Origin: Lachnospiraceae bacterium UBA3633
GTDB lineage: Bacteria > Bacillota > Clostridia > Lachnospirales > Lachnospiraceae
Length of the DNA stretch: 64,000 nucleotides
Direction: 5' to 3'
Assembly (NCBI GenBank): GCA_002374095.1
Contig: DFKY01000023.1
Location: 52,395 to 116,394 of the forward strand
The position numbers were made by a program, and so were the translations under genes. A model generated the notes under the pieces. That model had not been told where the DNA came from, did not search any database, and worked only from the letters and a program-made list of their open reading frames with translations. This document shows, in pieces, positions 1 to 7,391 of the stretch (position 1 is its first letter; every line of letters begins with the position of its first letter).

Positions 1-656
1 TCTCCTTCTTTTGACGAAATTGCAACTATTCTTTTTAACATATCTAATGGTTTTTGTGTACTATGAAGTTTATTACCGTCATCATCTTTTATTCTCTCAT
101 CACCAGAGCATACTGAAAATCTCCAAACTGAGCCGAGTTGTTTGCGAACTCCTCTATTAAATTCGTCTTCTGTCACGGTATCTGTATTCAATTCTTTAGC
201 GGTTTTATAGTTAAAAGTAAATTTTGACTTTTTTGACTTTGTAGCCCATATTAAAGTTTCATGGCTATTATTTAATCTTGTCCCCATAAAGTTAGGTGTT
301 GGGTTTTTCTTGTACCAAATTACATCATTAATGAGCCAATAACCTATTCGCTGCATTATTGCACCAATGGTATATATGCATTGCATTCCACCAATCACCC
401 ATATTGAGCCGTTTGGTTTTAATATCCGATAGCATGCTGTTAACCACTCTTGAGTGAATTTTTCATAATCTTCAAGAGAATCAAATTTGTCCCACTCATC
501 ATCACATCCATCAAATTCTGTTCCTTCAACTCTCTTTAATACACCTTCTACTCTCATCCAATATGGTGGGTCAGCAAAAATTAAATCAACCGATGCTTCA
601 GGCATCTTGTTCATTTCTTCAATTGAATTTCCACAAATTATAACATTGCTTTTCAT
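1..656 (-). CDS. HinfI-like adenine-specific DNA methyltransferase (3' end outside window)
   Basis: Site-specific N6-adenine methyltransferase that would modify DNA using S-adenosylmethionine. The visible 218 residues show the beta-class order: the catalytic ADPPYWM motif near residue 30, then NGSIWVIGG, DVIWYKKNP, NNSHETLIWA and finally HSTQKP near the window edge. The SAM-binding FxGxG motif should follow beyond base 1. The order and wording of the motifs closely resemble my recollection of M.HinfI and the CcrM family, which methylate GANTC, so that target is likely but unproven. The start at 656 has a GAGGCGG ribosome site upstream. No restriction partner is visible; it could lie to the left or be absent, making this an orphan enzyme. 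Confidence 0.88.
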   Translation of the reverse strand, partial: MKSNVIICGNSIEEMNKMPEASVDLIFADPPYWMRVEGVLKRVEGTEFDGCDDEWDKFDSLEDYEKFTQEWLTACYRILKPNGSIWVIGGMQCIYTIGAIMQRIGYWLINDVIWYKKNPTPNFMGTRLNNSHETLIWATKSKKSKFTFNYKTAKELNTDTVTEDEFNRGVRKQLGSVWRFSVCSGDERIKDDDGNKLHSTQKPLDMLKRIVAISSKEG

Positions 657-776
657 ACATACCGCCTCTCACATTAAATAGCATATTAACCCTAATTAAC
701 AAATAAGTCAACAATAATTTATTATATACACATCTCTATGATTTTCTTTTTATGTTTTTCTTTCCGCCTTTTATCA

Positions 777-944
777 TCAAAAACAACAGGTCTACAGTTA
801 TCCTTATAAACCCTTAATTCGCTACTCTTCATCATCTTCGCTTTCTTCGTCTTCTCTTTTTTGTCCATATTCTTCATCATCTTCTTCCAGTCCATACAGG
901 TCAGGATTTAACAGCATATCATTCATAAATTCATCGTCAAACAT
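777..944 (-). CDS. Small acidic-then-basic hypothetical protein (55 aa)
   Basis: I do not recognise this protein. The frame starts with ATG two bases after the stop codon of the preceding lipoprotein gene and has a good AAGGCGG ribosome site that overlaps that gene's end. The first 35 residues are strongly acidic (a run such as LEEDDEEYG) and the last 20 are basic to neutral. The close spacing and the ribosome site argue for translation, and the position suggests a function tied to the lipoprotein upstream. It is too short for composition to prove coding, so it remains a candidate. Confidence 0.45.
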
Positions 945-946
945 AA

Positions 947-1609
947 TTAATCCGCCTTATAAACATCAAACTCCATAAATTCATCAACTAAATGATTATC
1001 CATATATTTTTTTATTGTTTCACCATCAGTTGTTCCCTCTGGTATAGTCTCATTTACAGTAATTTTAGTTCTAAAATGAACTTTATTATCAGAATCAAAA
1101 TAGTCATCATATCCTGCTATACCAAGATTATCATTTTTATGAAATGTCACATGAAATGTTGATTCCACTTCTTCATTAGATTTTAATGCTCTTGGAAATA
1201 CATCGGTATGTTCATTATAAATTTCTTCATCACTTTTGTAAGTCTTAATATAAGTTGGGAACACAATTAATGTAATATCCTTATTTGTTTTATTTTTAAT
1301 AATACAAGGCATTCCACCATGCGATGTCATTTTAGTAGTAAGAGTGATTTTAACCACATCATTATCAATAATGACTTTGTCGTATTTATCATGCATTGCT
1401 TTATCTTCAGCTTCAGCTATTGCTTTTGATTCTTCTCTCGCTTTTTGTAGCGACTCTCGTGATTCCTTAGCAGCCTCTCGTGACTCATCTCGTTCTTTTT
1501 TAGCTGCCTCACGAGACTCTCTTCGTGCTTGAACCTCTGGGCTTACTTGTTTCTCTCCACAACCTACAAGTAAAATAGCTATTGCAAACAATAATACAAT
1601 TCGTTTCAT
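947..1609 (-). CDS. Putative lipoprotein with a charged helical stalk (220 aa)
   Basis: The protein begins with a short lipoprotein signal ending in the lipobox LLVGC, so it should be lipid-anchored on the outer face of the membrane. Residues about 25-75 are a repetitive charged helix (repeats such as ESREAAKKERD and ESREAAKESRE), likely an extended or coiled stalk. The C-terminal 145 residues form an unrecognised globular domain resembling no family I can name. The start at 1609 was chosen because it is preceded by AAGGAG and places the signal peptide first; a longer frame reaching 1690 would bury the signal. It lies between two very small genes with 2-base gaps, suggesting a three-gene unit inside the island. 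Confidence 0.75.
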   Translation of the reverse strand: MKRIVLLFAIAILLVGCGEKQVSPEVQARRESREAAKKERDESREAAKESRESLQKAREESKAIAEAEDKAMHDKYDKVIIDNDVVKITLTTKMTSHGGMPCIIKNKTNKDITLIVFPTYIKTYKSDEEIYNEHTDVFPRALKSNEEVESTFHVTFHKNDNLGIAGYDDYFDSDNKVHFRTKITVNETIPEGTTDGETIKKYMDNHLVDEFMEFDVYKAD

Positions 1610-1611
1610 AC

Positions 1612-1737
1612 TTATAAACTCCTTACCACCAACACTAAAACTATGACAATTAACACTACCATCATTGCAAAACCACCAACTACCACCCACCCTGCTGGTG
1701 TCAATTCATTAAATTTACTTTTATAATTTCTTCTCAT
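1612..1737 (-). CDS. Small single-span membrane protein (41 aa)
   Basis: A 41-codon frame encodes a short basic N-terminus (MRRNYKSKF) and then an almost uninterrupted hydrophobic stretch of valine, isoleucine, leucine and methionine, ending RSL. That is the profile of a single transmembrane helix with the N-terminus inside. Its stop codon is two bases before the lipoprotein start, and its last codons contain the lipoprotein's ribosome site, so the two would be translationally coupled. No clear ribosome site precedes it, which lowers confidence. Function unknown; holin-like or toxin-like small membrane peptides look similar. Confidence 0.42.
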   Translation of the reverse strand: MRRNYKSKFNELTPAGWVVVGGFAMMVVLIVIVLVLVVRSL

Positions 1738-1879
1738 AAGACAAATTCTAACATGTGCTATGTCCAAAAAATAGCATATACAAAACTAAAAGATGCATAG
1801 GTAGCCACCTTTTAATACTCTAATTATACCATAAAATAGCCTTTTTATTAAGAAAGAAATTTTAATACTTTTTTAATTT

Positions 1880-3895
1880 TTACAAATATTTTTGATACCA
1901 TGGCTCAAAAAGTGTGCCTGAACGAACTAAATTTTTACTATACTTTTTATTTATTTTGTCTACTGCTAAATCAACTTTTTTATGTTTGTTAATACTCTCA
2001 ATCAAATTCAAATCATAATTTTCACTCAATTTGAATGCAAATACGGATGCTTGTCGCACTTCAAACACAAGTTTCCTTTTATCTGCCTCATAGTAATCTT
2101 TAATGCTCATAGACCCATCAGTTTTTAACCCATACATTTTATCAAGCATTAAATAAATTATTTCATCCGCTATATCCATTCCAGTATCAAGTGCATAGGT
2201 TAGTTGCATCTGCATACTATGGTCTTTATAATACTTATCACGAAGTTTAACACCAATGGCATATGCTACTTTTTTATCATTTCTTAATCTTGCTCCAACA
2301 TCCTCCGATAACCTAATAATCAATTTCTTTAAGTCGCCAAAACTAACTGCATTTTTATCAAGTGTATCAGACTTTGACACTGATTTGACTGGCACTGTTT
2401 CACCATAGAGTTTTACTTCACTATATTCATAACCCAGTGCATATTCTATTAGTTTTTTTGCATTTTTTTCTCCTACTATATCCTTTACATCATTAAAGTC
2501 AGCGAATGCTAAATCTCCTATAGTGTGTATTCCATAGAAATGAAACATCTCTGCTGTTCTCTCACCGACAAATAGCAGCTCTTCAACTGGTCTATTGAAT
2601 ACTATCTTTTTATGATATTTATAAGGTATAAAAGTAATTGCATTAGGTTTTCTTATGTCGGATGCAAGCTTTGAGTATATTTTATTAAATGATAACCCAA
2701 TGGACACTGTTATTCCCATAGTGGCTTTTAATTCTTTCATTATAAGTTCAGCAATATGAAGTGCACTACCAAACAACATTGTAGAGTGTGTTACATCAAC
2801 CCAAGCCTCATCTATACCATAAGGCTCTACCCTATCAGAATAATGATATAATATTTCAAAAAACTTCTGACTTATTTCACTATACTTTTTCTTACTACTC
2901 CTGCGAACGATTAAGTCAGGACATTTAAATTTTCCATATGTTAAATTATCACCACAACCTATATTAAATCGCCGTGCTTCATAACTCGCACAAACTATAA
3001 TTCTATCTCTTTTATATTCTTCGCCTATTACTACTAAATTCTTACCTTTAAGGTTTGGATTCAATAAGCACTCGTATTGTGCGAAACAAGCATTGATATC
3101 AACATGCAAAATATGCCTACGATACTTAATTGGCACATAAGTTCTTATTGTCGATTCATATTGCCGTGGTGTGATGTAACCAAGACTTGAATGGGCTCGT
3201 TTGTTATTATAAAAATTGATGTATTTTTTTAATTCAAATTGTAAATTATCAAGTGTTAAATTGTTTATGAAATAATTATTTTTAAGAAATGATGGAAGAT
3301 AAAACTCTTTATAAAGTGTTGCATTAAACGACTCCATAAAGTTGTTATTACTCATTACAAAATTAAAACTATGTTTTATGCCGAGCCTTTCCACAATGTC
3401 ACTATAAAACCTATCCTTATATGCATCTTCATTATCAGAATGAATGGTTAAACTTTCGCTTGGATTTCTCTCCATAATTGTTTCTCTTAAAACCTTTATT
3501 TGAGTTTCAACATTCTCTCCATCAAAACTCACTCCATAACCTATAATCCTGCGACTAAACAAATCCATAATTAAATACAAATAAACAGTTTTGTCCTGCA
3601 CAAAAAAGCGAGTCCAATCAGTAACCCACACTTCATTTAGTGTCTTTGGTGCAAACTTGATAACCTTATCCGTTACTGACTGACTCGCTCTCTTACTTAA
3701 ATATTCCTTCACAGGCTTTGGTACTTGTATATTCTTTATTTTGTATCGGACTGACATCAATCCATTTCTATGACAAATACCATAAATTGTCTTGTAAGAA
3801 ACTCTATAACCTTTAAGTTTTAATATTTCATAAATTCTTTTTGCTCCATAAACACCATAATTATCATGATAAATCTTTCTTACTATGCTTTCCAT
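1880..3895 (-). CDS. IS3-type DDE integrase fused in frame to a Y-family (DinB-like) DNA polymerase
   Basis: Residues 1-50 match the HTH_21 part of IS3-family OrfB, and residues 85-245 are an integrase core. The expected acidic triad is present at D93 (VTDWT), D154 (HSD) and E188 (MESF), followed by the usual FYNNKRAHSSLGY and TPRQYE ending. From residue 262 the frame runs straight into a full-length Y-family polymerase of about 410 residues: HVDINACFAQYE (D266), YGIDEAWVD (D362, E363), SIGLSFNKIYSKLASDIRKP and a little-finger domain. The polymerase has no start codon of its own at the usual place. There is no OrfA gene and no ribosome site, only 11 bases after DUF5131. It may be an IS remnant that replaced the dinB 5' end, or a working fusion. 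D154-to-E188 spacing is two residues shorter than usual. Confidence 0.85.
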   Translation of the reverse strand: MESIVRKIYHDNYGVYGAKRIYEILKLKGYRVSYKTIYGICHRNGLMSVRYKIKNIQVPKPVKEYLSKRASQSVTDKVIKFAPKTLNEVWVTDWTRFFVQDKTVYLYLIMDLFSRRIIGYGVSFDGENVETQIKVLRETIMERNPSESLTIHSDNEDAYKDRFYSDIVERLGIKHSFNFVMSNNNFMESFNATLYKEFYLPSFLKNNYFINNLTLDNLQFELKKYINFYNNKRAHSSLGYITPRQYESTIRTYVPIKYRRHILHVDINACFAQYECLLNPNLKGKNLVVIGEEYKRDRIIVCASYEARRFNIGCGDNLTYGKFKCPDLIVRRSSKKKYSEISQKFFEILYHYSDRVEPYGIDEAWVDVTHSTMLFGSALHIAELIMKELKATMGITVSIGLSFNKIYSKLASDIRKPNAITFIPYKYHKKIVFNRPVEELLFVGERTAEMFHFYGIHTIGDLAFADFNDVKDIVGEKNAKKLIEYALGYEYSEVKLYGETVPVKSVSKSDTLDKNAVSFGDLKKLIIRLSEDVGARLRNDKKVAYAIGVKLRDKYYKDHSMQMQLTYALDTGMDIADEIIYLMLDKMYGLKTDGSMSIKDYYEADKRKLVFEVRQASVFAFKLSENYDLNLIESINKHKKVDLAVDKINKKYSKNLVRSGTLFEPWYQKYL

Positions 3896-3906
3896 ATAGT
3901 TTTATT

Positions 3907-4623
3907 TTATAAATCAATATTTGCTTTTCTTGCTTGCGACATTTGTATCGCTCGTGGGATTTTATATTGCTTACCATCCTTTATAAAATTAGCACCTGTT
4001 TGCTTAAAGTAAAATGGCACTTCCCACTTTTTACATTGCTCTCGTGTGTTTAATACCCAGTCATAATTGCAGAGTCTTGCATTCTCTCCTGACTCGCCAC
4101 CACAAGTCACTTGTTCTATTTTGCCACTTTCTAAATACTTATTTATGTCTATTGCCTCAAGCATAGGCTCGTGTATTATTTCCATATGCTTTATCGGCAG
4201 CTCTATCATTATTGGTAATCTGTAGTCAGCCATTTCTTGATTCTCACAAGTTGAGCATATGGTCACATTATCATATCCGTCCTTCCAATCATATGGCTTG
4301 CATTTGTCAAACCTATCAATTCTTTTAGTAATAATAAAGAACTTTAAGTCTGACCTGTATTTTATCATCTCCCAAGCACTGCTTCGCCACTCATCTGCCT
4401 CTTCCACAAAGAAATCTGATGTCATACAGGTATAAACATAGTCATTGGTCTGCAGCTTAAAACTGCCATCCTTTTTCTTCATTACTGGTAATCTAAAATT
4501 AGCAGTTTTAGTAACCACTGTACTATCCTTTCCGTATTTAGCATCACGACGGAACATATAACAATTTTGACAGCCTGCACTTATCTTATGACATCCGTGC
4601 CAAGCATTCCAAAGATTAATCAT
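3907..4623 (-). CDS. DUF5131 (phage Gp37/Gp68-like) protein
   Basis: The N-terminus carries the family hallmark of closely spaced cysteines, GCHKISAGCQNCYMFRRD, like the cysteine cluster of radical-SAM proteins and a likely iron-sulfur or metal site. Further family features are YTCMTSDFF near residue 65, FFIITKR near 93, VTICSTCENQ near 122 and CGGESGENAR near 174. Length 238 fits the family. The function is unknown; these genes occur in phages, islands and next to repair genes. Here it lies 11 bases upstream of the integrase-polymerase gene, so the original pair was probably DUF5131 with a Y-family polymerase. A TATAAT box 7 bases upstream of the ATG would put the transcript start almost on the start codon. 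Confidence 0.8.
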   Translation of the reverse strand: MINLWNAWHGCHKISAGCQNCYMFRRDAKYGKDSTVVTKTANFRLPVMKKKDGSFKLQTNDYVYTCMTSDFFVEEADEWRSSAWEMIKYRSDLKFFIITKRIDRFDKCKPYDWKDGYDNVTICSTCENQEMADYRLPIMIELPIKHMEIIHEPMLEAIDINKYLESGKIEQVTCGGESGENARLCNYDWVLNTREQCKKWEVPFYFKQTGANFIKDGKQYKIPRAIQMSQARKANIDL

Positions 4624-4694
4624 AAGTTAATTATACTATTTTTTTGTGAATTATGATATAATTTATTATCATTAAAAATTTGTGGAGGCACATT

Positions 4695-4844
4695 ATGGCA
4701 GTTTCAAAAAAAGCACCAGCAAAGAAAACTACTGCAAAGAAAACAGTAAAGAAAGCAAGCAAAGCTACAGCTAAAAAAGCAGCACCTAAGAAATCAACAG
4801 CTAAAGCTTCTAAAAAGACTGTTAAGAAACCAGTAAAGAAATAA
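4695..4844 (+). CDS. Lysine/alanine-rich histone H1-like protein (49 aa)
   Basis: This is the only plus-strand gene in the island. It is almost entirely lysine, alanine, threonine, serine and proline, with AAKK/TAKK/TVKK-type repeats like the tails of eukaryotic H1 and bacterial Hc1/AlgP proteins. Such proteins bind DNA or RNA non-specifically through charge. It has a GTGGAGG ribosome site, a TATAAT box at 4657-4662 and its own strong terminator, so it is a complete small transcription unit. The opposite strand shows an open frame here only because the lysine codons read as phenylalanine/leucine; that frame is not a gene. The role is inferred from composition alone: nucleoid compaction or masking of island DNA is possible. 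Confidence 0.75.
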   Translation: MAVSKKAPAKKTTAKKTVKKASKATAKKAAPKKSTAKASKKTVKKPVKK

Positions 4845-4846
4845 TA

Positions 4847-4870
4847 AAGGGACTCTTCGGAGTCCTTTTT
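4847..4870 (+). terminator. Rho-independent terminator of the histone-like gene
   Basis: GGACTC (4850-4855), a TTCG tetraloop, GAGTCC (4860-4865) and a run of five T follow the stop codon by five bases. The stem is perfect and the loop is one of the most stable known. Confidence 0.9.
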
Positions 4871-4874
4871 CAAT

Positions 4875-4903
4875 AAAAAAGGAACAGCCATGTTGACTGT
4901 TCC
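4875..4903 (-). terminator. Rho-independent terminator of the DUF2130 gene
   Basis: Read on the minus strand, GGAACAG (4903-4897), a 9-base loop, CTGTTCC (4887-4881) and six T follow the DUF2130 stop codon by about ten bases. It faces the plus-strand terminator just to its left. Confidence 0.88.
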
Positions 4904-4912
4904 TGCCCTCAC

Positions 4913-5881
4913 TTATTTTTTTGTATCAGTAATACCTTTAGTAACATTTCCAAAACTCAAATCAACTAATAAATTATTCGCTTGTGTTAAGTTAGTTCCG
5001 ACATTTTCCAACTTAATTTTTGCTTCAGTTAATGTATCAATAACATTTTGTATATCGTCTATAACTTCTTTATAATTGTTATTTGCATTTGCAACTTTTT
5101 CTTGAAAACTATCCCTGAAAACTTCAATATTGTTTTTTAGAATTTGCATATTATAGTTTTGTTTTTTATACAACTCAAGTTCTTTTAATGTATTAAGATT
5201 ATTGCTTGCACAACTATTAATTATATCTATAATAGTCATAAAGCATTGCGGTCTCACAACAAACATCTTCGGATATGCATATGAAACATCAGCAATCCCA
5301 CCATTGTAAAAATCGTTGTCTTTTTCAAGTGTTGACACTAACACTGCATATTCACAATTCTTTTTAATTCTATCATTGTGCAGCTTTTCAAAAAATTGTT
5401 CGTTTTTCTGCTTTGTTTTCGTTTTTGTAGCTTCATTCTTCATCTCAAACATAATGGATACTGTTTCTATTTTATCTATTTCATTTGAATTATAGTTTCT
5501 AAATATAAAATCGCCTTTTGTTTTATTCCTACTACCAATCGCCTCATTATCTTTTTCAAACATAGCAAAAGGATATGCTTTAGCTCTATGCTTTTGGAAC
5601 TCATTATAGCAATATTGCTCAAATTCTTCACCTATTCCTTTAGTTGATAATCTTGATTTGTAGTCTCGTTCTCTTTCTAAATCTTCTTTCAAATTTTCAA
5701 TTTGTTTATTTAATTTATCTTTTTCTTCTTCATATTTTGTCTCCATTTGTTCCTTTTGTTCCTTTAAGCCAAGTTTATACTCTGCTCTTATACTTTTTTC
5801 AAGTGCCTTCTTTATTTCATCTGTTTCAAACCCTTTTGGTACAAATTTATGATGACACTTTGGACACTCAACTTTATTCAT
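4913..5881 (-). CDS. DUF2130 domain protein
   Basis: The first residues contain a CPKCHH motif, half of a zinc-ribbon. Residues 20-75 form a lysine/glutamate-rich coiled coil. The DUF2130 domain follows (about 80-220), with GIGEEFEQYCYNEF, TKGDFIFRNY and FEMKNE motifs. The D and ExK arrangement resembles the PD-(D/E)xK nuclease fold, so DNA cleavage is conceivable but not shown. The C-terminal 90 residues form another long helix. Length 322 is normal for the family, which is scattered among bacteria and often found in mobile regions. It lies 20 bases downstream of the DUF4238 gene, probably in the same operon, and ends at its own terminator. Confidence 0.82.
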   Translation of the reverse strand: MNKVECPKCHHKFVPKGFETDEIKKALEKSIRAEYKLGLKEQKEQMETKYEEEKDKLNKQIENLKEDLERERDYKSRLSTKGIGEEFEQYCYNEFQKHRAKAYPFAMFEKDNEAIGSRNKTKGDFIFRNYNSNEIDKIETVSIMFEMKNEATKTKTKQKNEQFFEKLHNDRIKKNCEYAVLVSTLEKDNDFYNGGIADVSYAYPKMFVVRPQCFMTIIDIINSCASNNLNTLKELELYKKQNYNMQILKNNIEVFRDSFQEKVANANNNYKEVIDDIQNVIDTLTEAKIKLENVGTNLTQANNLLVDLSFGNVTKGITDTKK

Positions 5882-5901
5882 TACTCCATCCTCCTAATAA
5901 T

Positions 5902-6813
5902 TTATACTACACTGATTCTGTTATTATCTCTAAATGCTATGTTTCCGCCAATTTCTTTTGTAGCTTCAAACATATTTTTATTAATAATTTTTACTTTGTC
6001 TTCATAAATCTTTCTAACTGTAAATTTAAATTGATTGCTATTTGGTACAATAACTGGTTTTCTTAAAAAGCCACTATCATAATCTTGCATATCTCTTGGT
6101 GCTCCCTCAACACCATTCGCAGCTAATATAATTACTCGTGAAGGCGATATAGGGAAATAACTAAACATTGGAACTTTTACTCCACCATCAAATATTCCAA
6201 AAGTTGTAACAGGGTAGCAGTCACCTATAAAAAAATCTTCATGTCCTCTTCTTTCAGCCACTATAAAGTATAACCCAAATAAGCCAAATGTATCTCGTAT
6301 CATCGCAGCCTTGATAATCTTATCAATTTCCGCATTTCTCATAACCTCTGATATAGACCTACATTTTACTATTAACTCAAGATTTCTAATCCACCTATCA
6401 TAAAATGATTCATCCTGCTTCATATTTGTATAAAACTCTCTATCCGCCTCATCAGTATTAGATATTTTGTCTCTTGTCGTTTTAGCTCTAAATGTCATTA
6501 TTGCTAAAAATAATTTTAATCGTTCATCTTCATCAATGGTCAGCCCAAAAGTATCCGAATCCAAAAATCTATCTTTTATAATCTTCGACATCTCCATTTC
6601 ATACTTTGATAGGTCGTTTTCTAATTGCACAGGATTCTCTTTGTAGTTCACTTCGTCTCTATAAAGGTTTCTCTCCATAAAAACTTCAGTGGTTTCCTTT
6701 ACGGACAACTCATTTTTAGCTATATCATAATAATTCAAATGCTTATACTCATCAAAACAAAAGTTTTTTAATATAAACTGTGGTATATAATGATGTCTTA
6801 CTGGTTCTTTCAC
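5902..6813 (-). CDS. DUF4238 protein
   Basis: The N-terminus RHHYIPQFILKNF is the signature of DUF4238, a family of unknown function common in defence islands and mobile elements and distantly reminiscent of HNH-type His motifs. Other parts such as NDLSKYEMEMS and the central FLAIMTFRAKT helix fit the family, and the length of 303 is typical. The start codon is GTG at 6813, chosen because the family motif begins five residues later and AAGGAG sits ten bases upstream. It overlaps the stop codon of the upstream gene by one base, so the two are translationally coupled. Confidence 0.82.
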   Translation of the reverse strand: MKEPVRHHYIPQFILKNFCFDEYKHLNYYDIAKNELSVKETTEVFMERNLYRDEVNYKENPVQLENDLSKYEMEMSKIIKDRFLDSDTFGLTIDEDERLKLFLAIMTFRAKTTRDKISNTDEADREFYTNMKQDESFYDRWIRNLELIVKCRSISEVMRNAEIDKIIKAAMIRDTFGLFGLYFIVAERRGHEDFFIGDCYPVTTFGIFDGGVKVPMFSYFPISPSRVIILAANGVEGAPRDMQDYDSGFLRKPVIVPNSNQFKFTVRKIYEDKVKIINKNMFEATKEIGGNIAFRDNNRISVV

Positions 6814-7202
6814 TAAAACTCCTTATTCTCATCATCATACACATACTCTCTCAAGTACTCTTCGTGTATTTCGTCCGATAAAATCGCTGGTGCATCGTAA
6901 CTAAGTGAGTATGTCTTTATTTTCTCAACCATTAAGGCATCAAATAATGCCGTGATTAGCAAGTTCCTATCGTGGTCATTGTCCAGTTCTTCTATGGTGT
7001 CTTTTATACCGCCATATTCCTTTAATTGCTCGTCCGCCGTGACAAATAGTTTTCTGTCTTGGCTTATTTCTCTAACGAGTGCATAGTAAATCTCAATCCA
7101 CTCATTGCTTTTGCCTAACAGGATATTCTCATATAAATCTACACACCTTACAACATCAGGCTGGCTCATAAAGTTTTCTAAATGTTCTTTTATCGTCATC
7201 AT
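6813..7202 (-). CDS. Hypothetical protein (129 aa), first gene of the DUF4238-DUF2130 operon
   Basis: I do not recognise the family. The protein is small, acidic and apparently all helical, with no signal peptide or membrane span; it contains LDNDHDRNLLITALFDAL near the middle and an acidic C-terminus. The start at 7202 was chosen for its AGGAGAG ribosome site; the frame is open further back but runs into the repeat array. It shares its stop codon base with the GTG start of the DUF4238 gene. Being the first gene after the repeats and at the island's edge, it could be an antitoxin-like, regulatory or immunity partner of the two genes that follow, which is inference from position only. Confidence 0.65.
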   Translation of the reverse strand: MMTIKEHLENFMSQPDVVRCVDLYENILLGKSNEWIEIYYALVREISQDRKLFVTADEQLKEYGGIKDTIEELDNDHDRNLLITALFDALMVEKIKTYSLSYDAPAILSDEIHEEYLREYVYDDENKEF

Positions 7203-7271
7203 AATCTCTCCTAATTTATTATACCAAATTTGTGGTAATTTTTGAATTGTAAATTTTGCTTGAAAATCAAT

Positions 7272-7370
7272 AAATCGTTTCATATCGTTTCAGTGCTCGC
7301 AAATCGTTTCTAATCGTTTCTAATCGTTTCGCTACTTGCAAATCGTTTCTAATCGTTTCTAATCGTTTCA
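7272..7370. repeat. Clustered 10-bp direct repeats (AATCGTTTCT)
   Basis: Eight copies of an ATCGTTTC-containing 10-mer occur in groups of two, three and three, separated by spacers containing TGCTCGCA and CTACTTGCA. Within a group the units are exactly 10 bp apart, one helical turn, so a protein binding them would line up on one face of the DNA. The array lies about 26 bases from the island end and just upstream of the first island operon. It may be a transposase or integrase binding site, or an operator. It is not a CRISPR because units are too short and have no variable spacers of regular length. Confidence 0.85.
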
Positions 7371-7391
7371 CAAAACAAATTGTATCAAAAC

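Noticed and set aside
947..1690. Longer start for the lipoprotein gene
   Set aside because: It would add 27 residues before the signal peptide and overlap the 41-codon frame; the start at 1609 has AAGGAG and gives a proper lipoprotein signal.
4631..4912. 93-codon minus-strand frame rich in phenylalanine, leucine and alanine
   Set aside because: It is the reverse complement of the lysine-rich gene at 4695-4844, which has its own ribosome site and terminator; the minus frame has neither.
5644..6066. 140-codon plus-strand frame opposite DUF2130 and DUF4238
   Set aside because: It is antisense to two clear coding genes, is made of low-complexity leucine/phenylalanine, and lacks a ribosome site.
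7272..7370. Possible CRISPR array
   Set aside because: Units are only 10 bp, directly adjacent, and the two spacers are similar to each other; no cas genes are near.
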